Assembly (NCBI RefSeq): GCF_004682055.1
Contig: NZ_QUZU01000021.1
Coordinates: 1 to 64,000, forward strand
DNA from: Pseudomonas kairouanensis
GTDB taxonomy: Bacteria > Pseudomonadota > Gammaproteobacteria > Pseudomonadales > Pseudomonadaceae
Length of the DNA: 64,000 bases
Reading direction: 5' to 3'
Shown here: positions 23,918-32,646 of the stretch, piece after piece
Position numbering within the stretch: the stretch's first letter is position 1
How the letters are laid out: every line of letters begins with the position of its first letter
The notes under the pieces: model-generated
What the model saw: the letters and a program-made list of their open reading frames with translations, nothing else
Told to the model about the DNA's origin: nothing
The model's database searches: none
Made by a program: the position numbers and the translations under genes

Positions 23918-24913
23918 ATGAATCTACCCATGCCCTCCCTGCGTCCCGAAGACGGCGATGAACTGGCAGCCTTATGCAAGGCCGCTGGCGAACCGTTGCG
24001 GCTGAACGTATTGCGCGCATTGGCCAACGATTCCTTTGGCGTGCTGGAGCTGGCGCAGATCTTCGCCATCGGCCAGTCCGGCATGAGCCATCACTTGAAG
24101 GTGCTGGCCCAGGCCGACCTGGTGGCCACCCGCCGCGAAGGCAATGCGATTTTTTATCGCCGCGCCCTGCCCCACACCGAACTGCTGGGGGGCAAACTGC
24201 ACGCCGCCCTGCTCGAAGAAGTGGACAGCCTGAGCCTGCCGGCTGACGTACAAGCGCGCATCGGTCAGGTCCACGGGCAACGTGCTGCGGCGAGCCAGGA
24301 CTTTTTCGCACGGGTGGCCGAGAAGTTTCGCGCCCAGCAAGACCTGATCGCCGGCCTGGCCCAATACCGTGACAGCGTGCTGGCACTGTTGGACAAGCTG
24401 AGCTTCAGTGATGAGGCCACGGCGCTGGAAGTCGGCCCTGGCGATGGCGGCTTCCTGCCGGAACTGGCACGTCGCTTTCATCAGGTCACGGCGCTGGACA
24501 ACAGCCCGGCGATGCTCGAACTGGCACGCCAGCTGTGCGAGCGCGAAGCCTTGGGCAACGTCAGCCTGCAGTTGGCCGACGCACTGAATCACACCAGCCT
24601 GAAGGCCGATTGTGTGGTGTTGAATATGGTCTTGCACCATTTCGCCGCCCCCGCCGACGCCCTCAAGCAAATGGCCGGGTTGCTGCACCCCGGCGGTAGC
24701 CTGTTGGTTACGGATTTATGCAGCCACAACCAGAATTGGGCCAGGGAGGCCTGCGGTGATCTCTGGTTGGGTTTTGAACAGGATGATCTGGCCCGTTGGG
24801 CCACCGCTGCGGGGCTTGTTCCCGGGGAAAGCCTCTATGTAGGTTTACGTAATGGTTTCCAGATCCAGGTCCGCCATTTTCAGCGGCCGGCTGGCGACAC
24901 TCACCATCGGTAA
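23918..24913 (+). CDS. ArsR-type HTH fused to SAM-methyltransferase-like domain (SahR-like)
   Basis: 331 residues. Residues ~10-95 form an ArsR/SmtB winged helix (AGEPLRLNVLRALANDSFGV, recognition helix GQSGMSHHLKVLAQADLV, wing TRREGNAIFYR) without the Cys metal motif. Residues ~165-320 form a class I methyltransferase fold: motif I ALEVGPGDGGFLPEL, acidic loop VTALDNSPAM, motif IV DCVVLNMVLHHF. This design matches SahR-type regulators, where the domain senses S-adenosylhomocysteine. It sits 18 bases before metK, with a palindrome upstream, so it probably represses its own operon. Enzymatic activity cannot be excluded. Confidence 0.82.
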   Translation: MNLPMPSLRPEDGDELAALCKAAGEPLRLNVLRALANDSFGVLELAQIFAIGQSGMSHHLKVLAQADLVATRREGNAIFYRRALPHTELLGGKLHAALLEEVDSLSLPADVQARIGQVHGQRAAASQDFFARVAEKFRAQQDLIAGLAQYRDSVLALLDKLSFSDEATALEVGPGDGGFLPELARRFHQVTALDNSPAMLELARQLCEREALGNVSLQLADALNHTSLKADCVVLNMVLHHFAAPADALKQMAGLLHPGGSLLVTDLCSHNQNWAREACGDLWLGFEQDDLARWATAAGLVPGESLYVGLRNGFQIQVRHFQRPAGDTHHR

Positions 24914-24931
24914 AATCAGGAAAACATCGAG

Positions 24932-26122
24932 ATGAGCGAATACTCCCTTTTCACCTCCGAGTCCGTGTCTGAAGGGCATCCGGACAAAATCGCCGACCAG
25001 ATTTCTGACGCGGTGCTGGACGCCATCATTGCTGAAGACAAGTTCGCCCGTGTGGCGTGCGAGACTCTGGTGAAAACCGGTGTAGCGATCATCGCCGGCG
25101 AAGTGACCACCACTGCCTGGGTTGACCTGGAGCAGATCGTTCGTGACGTGATCACCGACATCGGCTACACCAGCTCCGACGTCGGCTTCGACGGTGCCAC
25201 CTGCGGCGTGATGAACATCATCGGCAAGCAGTCCCCAGACATCAACCAGGGTGTTGACCGCGCCAAGCCAGAAGACCAGGGCGCCGGCGACCAGGGCCTG
25301 ATGTTCGGCTACGCCAGCAACGAAACTGACGTGCTGATGCCAGCCCCGATCACCTTCTCTCACCAATTGGTACAGCGCCAGGCTGAAGCCCGCAAATCGG
25401 GCCTGCTGCCGTGGTTGCGCCCGGACGCCAAGTCCCAGGTGACCTGCCGTTACGAAGGCGGCAAGGTGGTCGGTATCGACGCCGTTGTACTGTCGACCCA
25501 GCACAACCCGGACGTGTCCTACGCCGACCTGCGCGAAGGCGTGATGGAGCTGATCGTCAAGCATGTGCTGCCGGCCGAACTGCTGACCAAGGACACCCAG
25601 TTCCACATCAACCCGACTGGCCAGTTCATCATCGGTGGCCCAGTGGGCGACTGCGGCCTGACCGGTCGCAAGATCATCGTTGACAGCTACGGCGGCATGG
25701 CCCGTCACGGCGGCGGCGCGTTCTCGGGTAAAGACCCATCCAAGGTTGACCGTTCGGCGGCCTACGCCGGTCGTTACGTGGCCAAGAACATCGTGGCAGC
25801 CGGCTTGGCCGAGCGTTGCGAGATCCAGGTTTCCTACGCTATCGGTGTAGCCCAGCCTACGTCGATCTCGCTGAACACCTTCGGCACCGGCAAGATCAGC
25901 GATGACAAGATCGTCAAACTGGTGCGCGAGATCTTCGACCTGCGCCCTTATGCGATCACCACCATGCTCGACCTGCTGCACCCGATGTACCAGGAAACCG
26001 CAGCCTACGGCCACTTCGGTCGCACCCCAGCGCAAAAGACTGTCGGCGACGACACCTTCACTACGTTCACCTGGGAAAAGACCGACCGCGCCAACGACCT
26101 GCGCGTCGCTGCTGGCCTGTAA
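24932..26122 (+). CDS. metK: S-adenosylmethionine synthetase
   Basis: 396 residues. Makes SAM from methionine and ATP. Signatures: FTSESVSEGHPDKIADQISD at the N-terminus, GKQSPDINQGV, the ATP P-loop-like GGGAFSGKDPSKVDRSAAY, and a normal C-terminus (HFGRTPAQK). Starts 18 bases after the SahR-like gene with which it should be co-transcribed. Codon use is strongly biased toward GC-ending codons, as in highly expressed genes. Confidence 0.97.
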   Translation: MSEYSLFTSESVSEGHPDKIADQISDAVLDAIIAEDKFARVACETLVKTGVAIIAGEVTTTAWVDLEQIVRDVITDIGYTSSDVGFDGATCGVMNIIGKQSPDINQGVDRAKPEDQGAGDQGLMFGYASNETDVLMPAPITFSHQLVQRQAEARKSGLLPWLRPDAKSQVTCRYEGGKVVGIDAVVLSTQHNPDVSYADLREGVMELIVKHVLPAELLTKDTQFHINPTGQFIIGGPVGDCGLTGRKIIVDSYGGMARHGGGAFSGKDPSKVDRSAAYAGRYVAKNIVAAGLAERCEIQVSYAIGVAQPTSISLNTFGTGKISDDKIVKLVREIFDLRPYAITTMLDLLHPMYQETAAYGHFGRTPAQKTVGDDTFTTFTWEKTDRANDLRVAAGL

Positions 26123-26139
26123 TCCCCCGCAATACCCAA

Positions 26140-26171
26140 AGCCCTGCCGGGTTCGCCCGGCGGGGCTTTTT
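26140..26171 (+). terminator. metK intrinsic terminator
   Basis: AGCCCTGCCGGG, TTCG loop, CCCGGCGGGGCT, then TTTTTA. A strong stem 18 bases after the stop codon. Confidence 0.9.
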
Positions 26172-26341
26172 ATTGCCGGATAATTCGCGGCAACGCTCAC
26201 ATTTTTTGGATCCAAACCTTGCAGGCCCAATGATGGCCCTCTAGAATCCGCGCCCTCTCGGGCCCTACACCTTATTTGGATATTGCCCTGCGCCAGCCCG
26301 GGATTCATAAGCGCGCAGGCAATCGAACATTGAGGTTTTTC

Positions 26342-26695
26342 ATGCGCATCTCCACGCTCGCCCCTGCCGCCCTTCTGCTCAGCCTGTTCGCCCTGCCGGC
26401 CCACGCCGGTACCGACCTGAGCGCACTGAGTGGCGCCCTGACCTCCCAACTGGGCGGCGGTGACTCCGGCGACTGCCAGCAACACGCCAAAGACCTGCAA
26501 ACCAAGATCGATGCCGCACAAGCCAAGAACGACACCTTGTCCGTAAAGGCCTACAAAGCAGCGCAGGACCAGGTCAACAAAGGTTGCAACAAATTGACCG
26601 AAGCCCAAGCCAAGGCCGACGCCAAGCAGCAAACCACCGAAGCCAAGGCCGACAAGAACGACGCAGTGAAAGCCCTGGGCGGTCTGTTCAAGTAA
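26342..26695 (+). CDS. Hypothetical exported helical protein
   Basis: 117 residues. Sec signal peptide MRISTLAPAALLLSLFALPAHAG, then a mature part with two Cys (GDCQQHAKDL, NKGCNKL) and a long Ala/Lys/Asp-rich helical tail (EAQAKADAKQQTTEAKADK), ending GGLFK. Predicted periplasmic coiled or disordered protein. The frame runs up to 26276; the ATG at 26342 starts the signal peptide. Resembles in layout the DUF1090 protein at 28495, on the other side of ligB, but is not clearly the same family. Confidence 0.72.
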   Translation: MRISTLAPAALLLSLFALPAHAGTDLSALSGALTSQLGGGDSGDCQQHAKDLQTKIDAAQAKNDTLSVKAYKAAQDQVNKGCNKLTEAQAKADAKQQTTEAKADKNDAVKALGGLFK

Positions 26696-26712
26696 GCAGA
26701 AATACCCGGTAA

Positions 26713-26739
26713 AAAGCCCCGCATGGTCGGGGCTTTTTT
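26713..26739 (+). terminator. Intrinsic terminator
   Basis: AAGCCCCG, CATGGT, CGGGGCTTTTTT, 18 bases after the exported protein gene. Confidence 0.88.
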
Positions 26740-26784
26740 GTGGGCGAAGGGATCCTTTAGGCTGGGCACCCTTTCCGGGCAAGG

Positions 26785-28455
26785 ATGCTCATGATGCTTC
26801 GACTGATCGCTTTTTTACTTTGCGCTTTACCCCTTTGGGTCGCTGCCGAAAACTGCACCGATAAGTCCCAGGCACAGGTCGATAACCTGGCCGCCCAGAT
26901 TCGCCAATGGGATGACAGCTACCACCGGCTCGGCCAATCCCCCATCAGCGATGAACTCTACGACCAGGCTCGCCAACGTCTGGCCACCTGGCGCGAATGC
27001 TTCCCCCCAACCACCGCTACCTTCGACAACCCGCTGACCACCTCTCGGGGCACCCTGCCCCACCCGGTCGTGCATACCGGCCTGGAAAAGTTGCTGGATG
27101 AACGTGCGGTCGCTACCTGGCTGGACACGCGGCGGGAGGTATGGATTCAACCCAAGGTCGACGGTGTTGCCGTCACCCTGGTGTATCGCCAGGGCCGCTT
27201 GCACCAGGTCATCAGCCGTGGCGATGGCGTGCTTGGCCAGGACTGGTCAGCCTCGGCGCGCAAAATTCCCGGCATTGTCCAGCGCCTTCCAGAGCCCATC
27301 GACCTGGTGCTGCAAGGCGAACTGTATTGGCGCCTCGATGATCACATTCAGTCCGCCCAGGGCGGGCTCAACGCCCGTGGCAAGGTGGCCGGGCTGATGA
27401 ACCGCCGCCAGCTGAGCGACACCGACGCCAGCGGTATTGGCCTGTTTGTCTGGGCCTGGCCGCAGGGGCCTGCCTCCTTTACTGAACGCCTGGCCACGCT
27501 GGCACGCTGGGGCTTCAGTGACAGCCAGCGCTACAGCGAACCCATTCAACACATCAGCGACGCCATGCACTGGCGCGCCCACTGGTACAACCACCCGCTG
27601 CCGTTCGCCAGCGATGGGGTGGTGCTGCACCAGGCCCAGCGCGCGCCCGCCAAGCGCTGGCAAACAAGCGCGCCCTATTGGGCTGTCGCCTGGAAGTACC
27701 CCGCTGCCAACGCACTGGCACTGGTGCGCAAGGTGCAGTTCAATATCGGCCGCACCGGGCGCATCACCCCCCTGCTGGAACTTGAGCCGGTACAACTGGA
27801 CGACCGCCAGATCAGCCGCGTCAGCGCGGGCTCCTTGAAACGTTGGCAAGCCCTGGATATCCGCCCTGGCGACCAGGTGTCCATCAGCCTGGCTGGCCAG
27901 GTGATCCCCCGGTTGGACCAGGTGATTCTGCGCAACGAGCAGCGGCTTGAGGTGCAAGCACCGAACCCACGCCACTTTCATGCCCTGAGCTGCTGGCAGC
28001 TCGATCCTGGCTGCGAAGAACAACTGCTCGCGCGCCTTACCTGGCTCAGCGGCAACCAGGGCCTGGCGCTGCCCCACATCGGCCGCGAGACGTGGAACGT
28101 ATTGATCCAGGCCGGTCTAATCGCAGGCTTTCTCGATTGGTTGACCCTGGACCCGGCAGAGCTTGCTAACATTGAAGGCTTCGGTGACCGCAGCCGCGCC
28201 CGAGTGCTCGACAGCTTCCACAGCGCGCGGCAACGGCCCTTCGCACAATGGCTCAAGGCCTTGGGCGTACCGCCAGCGGCACGTAACAACCTGGAGGGCG
28301 ACTGGCAGACGCTGGTCGCCCGAGACACCCAAGCCTGGCTGAACATCGATGGCATCGGCCCGGGCCGCGCAGCGCAATTGAGCGCTTTTTTTCGCGACCC
28401 GCAGGTTCAGGCCTTGGCAGACACATTACACATGGCCGGCATCGACGGGTTTTGA
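26785..28455 (+). CDS. ligB: NAD-dependent DNA ligase LigB
   Basis: 556 residues. Adenylation domain with the nucleotidyl-Lys motif QPKVDGVAV (Lys124), followed by SRGDGVLGQDW, LQGELYW, WKYP and the OB fold (GRTGRITPLLELEPV), then helix-hairpin-helix repeats. No Zn finger or BRCT domain, as usual for LigB against LigA. The N-terminus is strikingly hydrophobic (LRLIAFLLCALPLWVAA) and looks like a cleavable signal peptide. Three ATGs are close (26785, 26791, 26794); AAGG touches the first, so the later ones are better spaced. Role of LigB in cells is unclear. Confidence 0.9.
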   Translation: MLMMLRLIAFLLCALPLWVAAENCTDKSQAQVDNLAAQIRQWDDSYHRLGQSPISDELYDQARQRLATWRECFPPTTATFDNPLTTSRGTLPHPVVHTGLEKLLDERAVATWLDTRREVWIQPKVDGVAVTLVYRQGRLHQVISRGDGVLGQDWSASARKIPGIVQRLPEPIDLVLQGELYWRLDDHIQSAQGGLNARGKVAGLMNRRQLSDTDASGIGLFVWAWPQGPASFTERLATLARWGFSDSQRYSEPIQHISDAMHWRAHWYNHPLPFASDGVVLHQAQRAPAKRWQTSAPYWAVAWKYPAANALALVRKVQFNIGRTGRITPLLELEPVQLDDRQISRVSAGSLKRWQALDIRPGDQVSISLAGQVIPRLDQVILRNEQRLEVQAPNPRHFHALSCWQLDPGCEEQLLARLTWLSGNQGLALPHIGRETWNVLIQAGLIAGFLDWLTLDPAELANIEGFGDRSRARVLDSFHSARQRPFAQWLKALGVPPAARNNLEGDWQTLVARDTQAWLNIDGIGPGRAAQLSAFFRDPQVQALADTLHMAGIDGF

Positions 28456-28494
28456 ACCCTTGCCGACCATCAGATTGCGACCCTGGAGCCCCAC

Positions 28495-28890
28495 ATGAAA
28501 TTTCTAGCCCCGTTTGCCCTGCTGACTGTCGCAAGCCTTATGACCACGCCGTTGCTGGCGGCAGAAGACGCACCACAACTCACCGGCTGCGCCGCCAAAC
28601 GCCAGGCCATCAGCACCCAGATCGAACAGGCCAAGGCTCATGGCAACAGTGCCCAGCAGGCTGGCCTGGAAAAAGCCTTGGCCGAAGTCACCGCCAATTG
28701 CACCGACGCCTCCTTGAAGAAGGAGCGGGAAAACAAGGTGCTCGACGCCAAGCACGAAGTCAGCCGCCGTCAGGCCGACCTCGACAAGGCGATGAAAAAA
28801 GGTGATGCCGACAAGATCAACAAGCGCAAAGACAAGCTCGCCCAGTCGCGCAAAGAGCTACAGGACGCCGTTGAAGACCTCGACAAGTAA
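28495..28890 (+). CDS. DUF1090 (YqjC-like) periplasmic protein
   Basis: 131 residues. Signal peptide MKFLAPFALLTVASLMTTPLLAA, then the DUF1090 pattern: LTGCAAKRQAISTQIEQAKA, a second Cys in VTANCTDASLKKE, and a long charged helix rich in Lys/Asp (DLDKAMKKGDADKINKRKDK). Such proteins are predicted periplasmic helical hairpins of unknown function. It begins 39 bases after ligB, possibly co-transcribed. Confidence 0.85.
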   Translation: MKFLAPFALLTVASLMTTPLLAAEDAPQLTGCAAKRQAISTQIEQAKAHGNSAQQAGLEKALAEVTANCTDASLKKERENKVLDAKHEVSRRQADLDKAMKKGDADKINKRKDKLAQSRKELQDAVEDLDK

Positions 28891-28896
28891 AACCGG

Positions 28897-29346
28897 TCAG
28901 TGGTCCCGGAACTGTTTATGGCAGGCGCTGCAGGCATCTTCGACCTTCTGCACCGCCGGCCCCAGGTTACTGGCCTGGTAAGGCTGTACTTGGCTTGCGG
29001 TCACCAATTCACCGGTGGCCGTTTCAAGCTTGCGGGCCAGTTGCTGGAATTGGGCCTGTTTGTGCCAAACATCCTCTTTGGCGCTGCTATGGTCTTCTTC
29101 GCGCACGCTCGGGAAATGCTTCCATGGCTCATGGGACAACGCATCCAGCTTCACCGCACCCTCGGCGAATTTCGCGCCGTCAAACGGGATGCGCCCACGC
29201 AACATGCCACCCAAGTCTTCGCTGGTCTTGAGCATCTGCTTGAAGATTGCCTTGCGCTGGCCCAAGGGCGAATTCGGGTCAACACCGCCACAGGCGGACA
29301 GCGTCAGGCAGGCCAACAGTACAACGGTCAGTCGTTTAAAAGTCAT
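28897..29346 (-). CDS. c-type cytochrome lipoprotein, cytochrome c'-like
   Basis: 149 residues. Lipoprotein-type signal peptide MTFKRLTVVLLACLTLSACG, then an all-helical domain ending in the haem-binding CSACHKQFRDH, which is where class II cytochromes (cytochrome c') carry CxxCH. The frame is open to 29406, but the ATG at 29346 starts the signal. It is convergent with the DUF1090 gene, whose stop is 6 bases away, and divergent from mltA. Likely a monohaem periplasmic electron carrier or gas-binding protein. Confidence 0.83.
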   Translation of the reverse strand: MTFKRLTVVLLACLTLSACGGVDPNSPLGQRKAIFKQMLKTSEDLGGMLRGRIPFDGAKFAEGAVKLDALSHEPWKHFPSVREEDHSSAKEDVWHKQAQFQQLARKLETATGELVTASQVQPYQASNLGPAVQKVEDACSACHKQFRDH

Positions 29347-29475
29347 GGTGGCTTCGAGGTCACGGAAAACGGCGGCCAGTATCCTCGCCCCGCCCGTAAA
29401 GACCAATAGCCCTATTAATAATAAGGGTTGCCCAACGGCGCTGCGGCGCGGGCAATCGCTTCAGGAATTGCGTGT

Positions 29476-30660
29476 ATGAATATCACCTCAAAACGTTGGA
29501 GCCGCCGAATGGCGTGGGCTCTGCCGATGATCGCGCTGCTGGCCGGTTGCGATGCGGGTAAAGAACCTGCCAAAGATGAAACTTCAAAACCCCATGCCGT
29601 CGCCACCTATGTGAGCGCACCGTGGGAGGCGCTGCCAGCGGTATCCGACAGTGACTTGCTGGCGGGTTTCGAATCCTGGCGCAGCGCTTGCCAGCGCCTC
29701 AAGGCCGACCCGGTGTGGGGCGCCACCTGCGCAGCAGCGGCCACCGTGCCCGGCAATGCTGTGGCGGTGCGCGGTTTTCTTAAAGAGCGCCTGGATGTGT
29801 TCGGCCTGCGCTCGGCCGACAACACACCCAACGGCCTGATCACCGGCTACTACGAGCCGGTCTACCCCGGCAGCCTGACCAAGACTGCCAAAGCCAATGT
29901 GCCGGTATATGGGGTGCCAGATGACCTGATCATCGTCAACCTGGAAAGCATCTACCCCGAACTCAAGGGCAAGCGCCTGCGTGGCCGCCTTGAAGGGCGG
30001 GTGCTCAAGCCTTACGACGACGCCAGCGCGATCAACGGCCAGGGCTCAACGGCCAAGCCAATTGCCTGGCTGACCAACCCGATGGACCTGCAATTCCTGC
30101 AGATCCAGGGCTCGGGCCGCATTCAACTCGCAGGCGGGCGTCAGTTGCGCGTCGGCTATGGCGACCAGAACGGCTACCCCTACCGCCCCATCGGCCGCTG
30201 GTTGGTGGAACAAGGCCAGTTGAAGAAAGAGGCCGTGACCATGGGCGCCATCAGCGCCTGGGCCAAGGCCAATCCGCAGCGCATCCCGGAACTGCTGGCG
30301 AGCAACCCCAGCTACGTGTTCTTCAGCGCCCGTCCCGACAGCAACGAAGGCCCGCGCGGCTCGCTGAATGTGCCACTGACCGCTGGCTATAGCGTGGCAG
30401 TGGATCGCAAGGTGATTCCCCTGGGCAGCCTGTTGTGGTTGTCCACCACCAAGCCGGATGGTTCTCCCATCGCACGGCCTGTCGCTGCGCAAGATACGGG
30501 CGGTGCAATCACCGGTGAAGTGCGTGCGGACTTGTTCTGGGGCACCGGAGATGCAGCCGGTGAGTTGGCGGGAAATATGAAGCAACAGGGGCAGATCTGG
30601 ATGTTGTGGCCTAAGGGCGCGGCGCTGCCGCAAGTACCTGAAGCGCCTGCCGGAACCTAA
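29476..30660 (+). CDS. mltA: Membrane-bound lytic murein transglycosylase A
   Basis: 394 residues. Lipoprotein signal peptide with lipobox LLAGC near residue 24, so outer-membrane anchored. MltA barrel with ITGYYEPVYPGS, PIAWLTNPMDLQFLQIQGSGRI (conserved catalytic region), GYGDQNGYPYRPIGR, and the 3D domain ending VAAQDTGGAITGEVRADLFWG with the active-site Asp. Cleaves peptidoglycan glycan strands with formation of 1,6-anhydro ends. The ATG at 29476 has AGGA 10 bases upstream; an in-frame start at 29428 lacks support. Confidence 0.93.
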   Translation: MNITSKRWSRRMAWALPMIALLAGCDAGKEPAKDETSKPHAVATYVSAPWEALPAVSDSDLLAGFESWRSACQRLKADPVWGATCAAAATVPGNAVAVRGFLKERLDVFGLRSADNTPNGLITGYYEPVYPGSLTKTAKANVPVYGVPDDLIIVNLESIYPELKGKRLRGRLEGRVLKPYDDASAINGQGSTAKPIAWLTNPMDLQFLQIQGSGRIQLAGGRQLRVGYGDQNGYPYRPIGRWLVEQGQLKKEAVTMGAISAWAKANPQRIPELLASNPSYVFFSARPDSNEGPRGSLNVPLTAGYSVAVDRKVIPLGSLLWLSTTKPDGSPIARPVAAQDTGGAITGEVRADLFWGTGDAAGELAGNMKQQGQIWMLWPKGAALPQVPEAPAGT

Positions 30661-30679
30661 GGGTCGCTGAAGATTAAAA

Positions 30680-30768
30680 TGTGGGAGCGGGCTTGCTCGC
30701 GAATGCGGTTTATCAGTACCCGATGTGCTGACTGACACACCGCATTCGCGAGCAAGCCCGCTCCCACA
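30680..30768. repeat. REP doublet (GAGCGGGCTTGCTCGCGAA class)
   Basis: Nearly identical to the element at 4099, including the internal TTTATCAGTA...GTGCTGACTGACACACCGC spacer. Between the convergent mltA and MAPEG genes. Confidence 0.9.
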
Positions 30769-30786
30769 GGGGATTTACGTCAAACG

Positions 30787-31173
30787 TTACATCGAGACAA
30801 AGAAGAAACTCGCAATCAACGCCATGCCCGCAAACCACACCAGCGACCGCAAAATCGCCCAGTCCGCCACGTAGCAAATGATGTACAGCAAGCGGCTGGT
30901 GATAAAGAGCACGGCCAGCACGTTGATGGTCACTAATTCGGCCGTACCGGCCAGGTGCGCGATAATCACCGCCGCCGCAAACGCGGGGGTGACTTCAAAG
31001 CTGTTGAGCTGGGCGTTGTGGGCACGCCGGGCAAAACCGTCGAGGGTTTCCAGAAAGGCGCGAGGGTCATGGTTTTGCTTGGGCCCAAACTTACCCTGGC
31101 TGAATTTGGCCAACCCCGTGCACAGATAAGGCAGGAAAATTGCGATCAACACACACCAGAAAGCTACCGTCAT
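30787..31173 (-). CDS. MAPEG-family membrane protein
   Basis: 128 residues with four predicted transmembrane helices. The MAPEG pattern (membrane-associated eicosanoid/glutathione metabolism) is visible in the Asn/Glu-rich loop after TM1 (RRAHNAQLNSFEVTPAFAAAV) and in the ITSRLLYIICYVADW helix. Bacterial members are glutathione transferase- or peroxidase-like, with few studied. The ATG at 31173 has AAGGA at good distance; a GTG one codon earlier is also open. Confidence 0.85.
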   Translation of the reverse strand: MTVAFWCVLIAIFLPYLCTGLAKFSQGKFGPKQNHDPRAFLETLDGFARRAHNAQLNSFEVTPAFAAAVIIAHLAGTAELVTINVLAVLFITSRLLYIICYVADWAILRSLVWFAGMALIASFFFVSM

Positions 31174-31380
31174 CACTGATTCCTTTTTTGGTTTTCTATT
31201 TTTAATTTGAAACAGAAATTAGAGTTTTAGCACTAATCCTGGCCAGCCGCACTTATCGCTATGAGCCGACCTGCTTTAAAAGGTTCTATCGGTGTTTTAC
31301 GCCAGGCCTGCAACATCGTGCCGCTGCTGCGGTCCATCCCACCATTAAACGCTCTGTCACCCAACTTCCAAGGACCCCGG

Positions 31381-32646
31381 ATGCTTGAACTTGTCGCCGC
31401 CTTCATTTGCCTCACCACCCTGCTCACCTATGTGAACTTCCGTTTCATCGGCCTGCCGCCCACCATTGGCGTCATGGTCACGGCCCTGATTTTTTCCCTG
31501 ATCCTGCAAGGCCTGAGCGTGCTCGGCTACCCAGGGTTGGAAGAACGTATCCAGCAACTGATCGGCCAGATCGACTTTGGCGACCTGCTGATGAACTGGA
31601 TGCTCTCGTTCCTGCTGTTCGCCGGCGCCCTGCACGTAAACCTCAACGACCTGCGCAGCTACCGCTGGCCCATCGGCTTGCTGGCGACCTTTGGCGTGTT
31701 GATCGCCACCGTGGTGATCGGCAGCCTGGCGTATTACATCTTCGCCCTGTTTGGCTGGCATGTGAGCTTCCTCTATTGCCTGCTGTTCGGCGCGCTGATC
31801 TCCCCCACCGACCCGATTGCGGTGCTGGGTGTGCTGCGTACCGCCAATGCGTCCAAGCCGCTGAAAACCACTATCGTTGGCGAATCATTGTTCAACGACG
31901 GCACAGCCGTGGTGGTGTTTACCGTGTTGCTGGGTATCGCCCAGTTGGGTGAGACACCAACCGTGGGGGCCACGGCCATGCTGTTCGCCCATGAGGCCAT
32001 TGGCGGCGTGGTGTTCGGTGGCCTGATCGGCTACCTGGTGTACCTGATGATCAAGAGCATCGAACAGCACCAGATCGAAGTGATGCTGACTCTGGCCCTG
32101 GTGATCGGCGGTTCGGCAATGGCGACCGAGCTGCATGTCTCCGCCCCCATTGCGATGGTGGTCGCGGGCCTGATCATCGGCAACCTGGGCCGCAAGCTGG
32201 CGATGAACGACATGACCCGCCGCTACCTGGACGGTTTCTGGGAATTGCTCGACGACATACTCAACGCCCTGCTGTTCGCCCTGATTGGCATGGAGTTGCT
32301 GCTGTTGCCATTCAACTGGCTGCATGTGTTCGCAGCCAGCCTGTTGGCGGTGGCGATCCTGCTGTCGCGCCTGCTGACGGTGGCCCCAGCCATTCTATTG
32401 CTGCGCCGCTGGCGTACAGTGCCCCGCGGCACCATCCGCATCCTTACCTGGGGCGGTTTGCGCGGCGGGGTTTCGGTGGCCCTGGCACTGGCGTTGCCGT
32501 TGGGTCCGGAACGTGACCTGCTGCTGAGCATCACCTACATCGTGGTGTTGTCGTCGATTCTGTTGCAGGGGTTGAGCATCGGTAAGCTGGTCAAACGTGT
32601 AACCCGCGATGAGCCGACTCCCGCACAGGACAGCTCCGCTCATTGA
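31381..32646 (+). CDS. Na+/H+ antiporter, CPA1/NhaP-like family
   Basis: 421 residues, about 12 transmembrane helices. CPA1 signatures include GALISPTDPIAVLG (ion-binding Asp) and GESLFNDGTAVVVF (conserved Asn-Asp), then GGLRGGVSVALALALPLG. Exchanges Na+ or K+ for H+ across the inner membrane. The frame opens at 31261, but the ATG at 31381 has AAGGA upstream and starts at TM1. The last codons overlap the end of the convergent toxin-like gene by 7 bases, with both stop codons within CTCATTGA. Confidence 0.9.
   Translation: MLELVAAFICLTTLLTYVNFRFIGLPPTIGVMVTALIFSLILQGLSVLGYPGLEERIQQLIGQIDFGDLLMNWMLSFLLFAGALHVNLNDLRSYRWPIGLLATFGVLIATVVIGSLAYYIFALFGWHVSFLYCLLFGALISPTDPIAVLGVLRTANASKPLKTTIVGESLFNDGTAVVVFTVLLGIAQLGETPTVGATAMLFAHEAIGGVVFGGLIGYLVYLMIKSIEQHQIEVMLTLALVIGGSAMATELHVSAPIAMVVAGLIIGNLGRKLAMNDMTRRYLDGFWELLDDILNALLFALIGMELLLLPFNWLHVFAASLLAVAILLSRLLTVAPAILLLRRWRTVPRGTIRILTWGGLRGGVSVALALALPLGPERDLLLSITYIVVLSSILLQGLSIGKLVKRVTRDEPTPAQDSSAH

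Noticed and set aside
24845..26782. 645-codon minus-strand frame opposite metK
   Set aside because: Antisense shadow crossing the metK terminator and the next gene; no family features.
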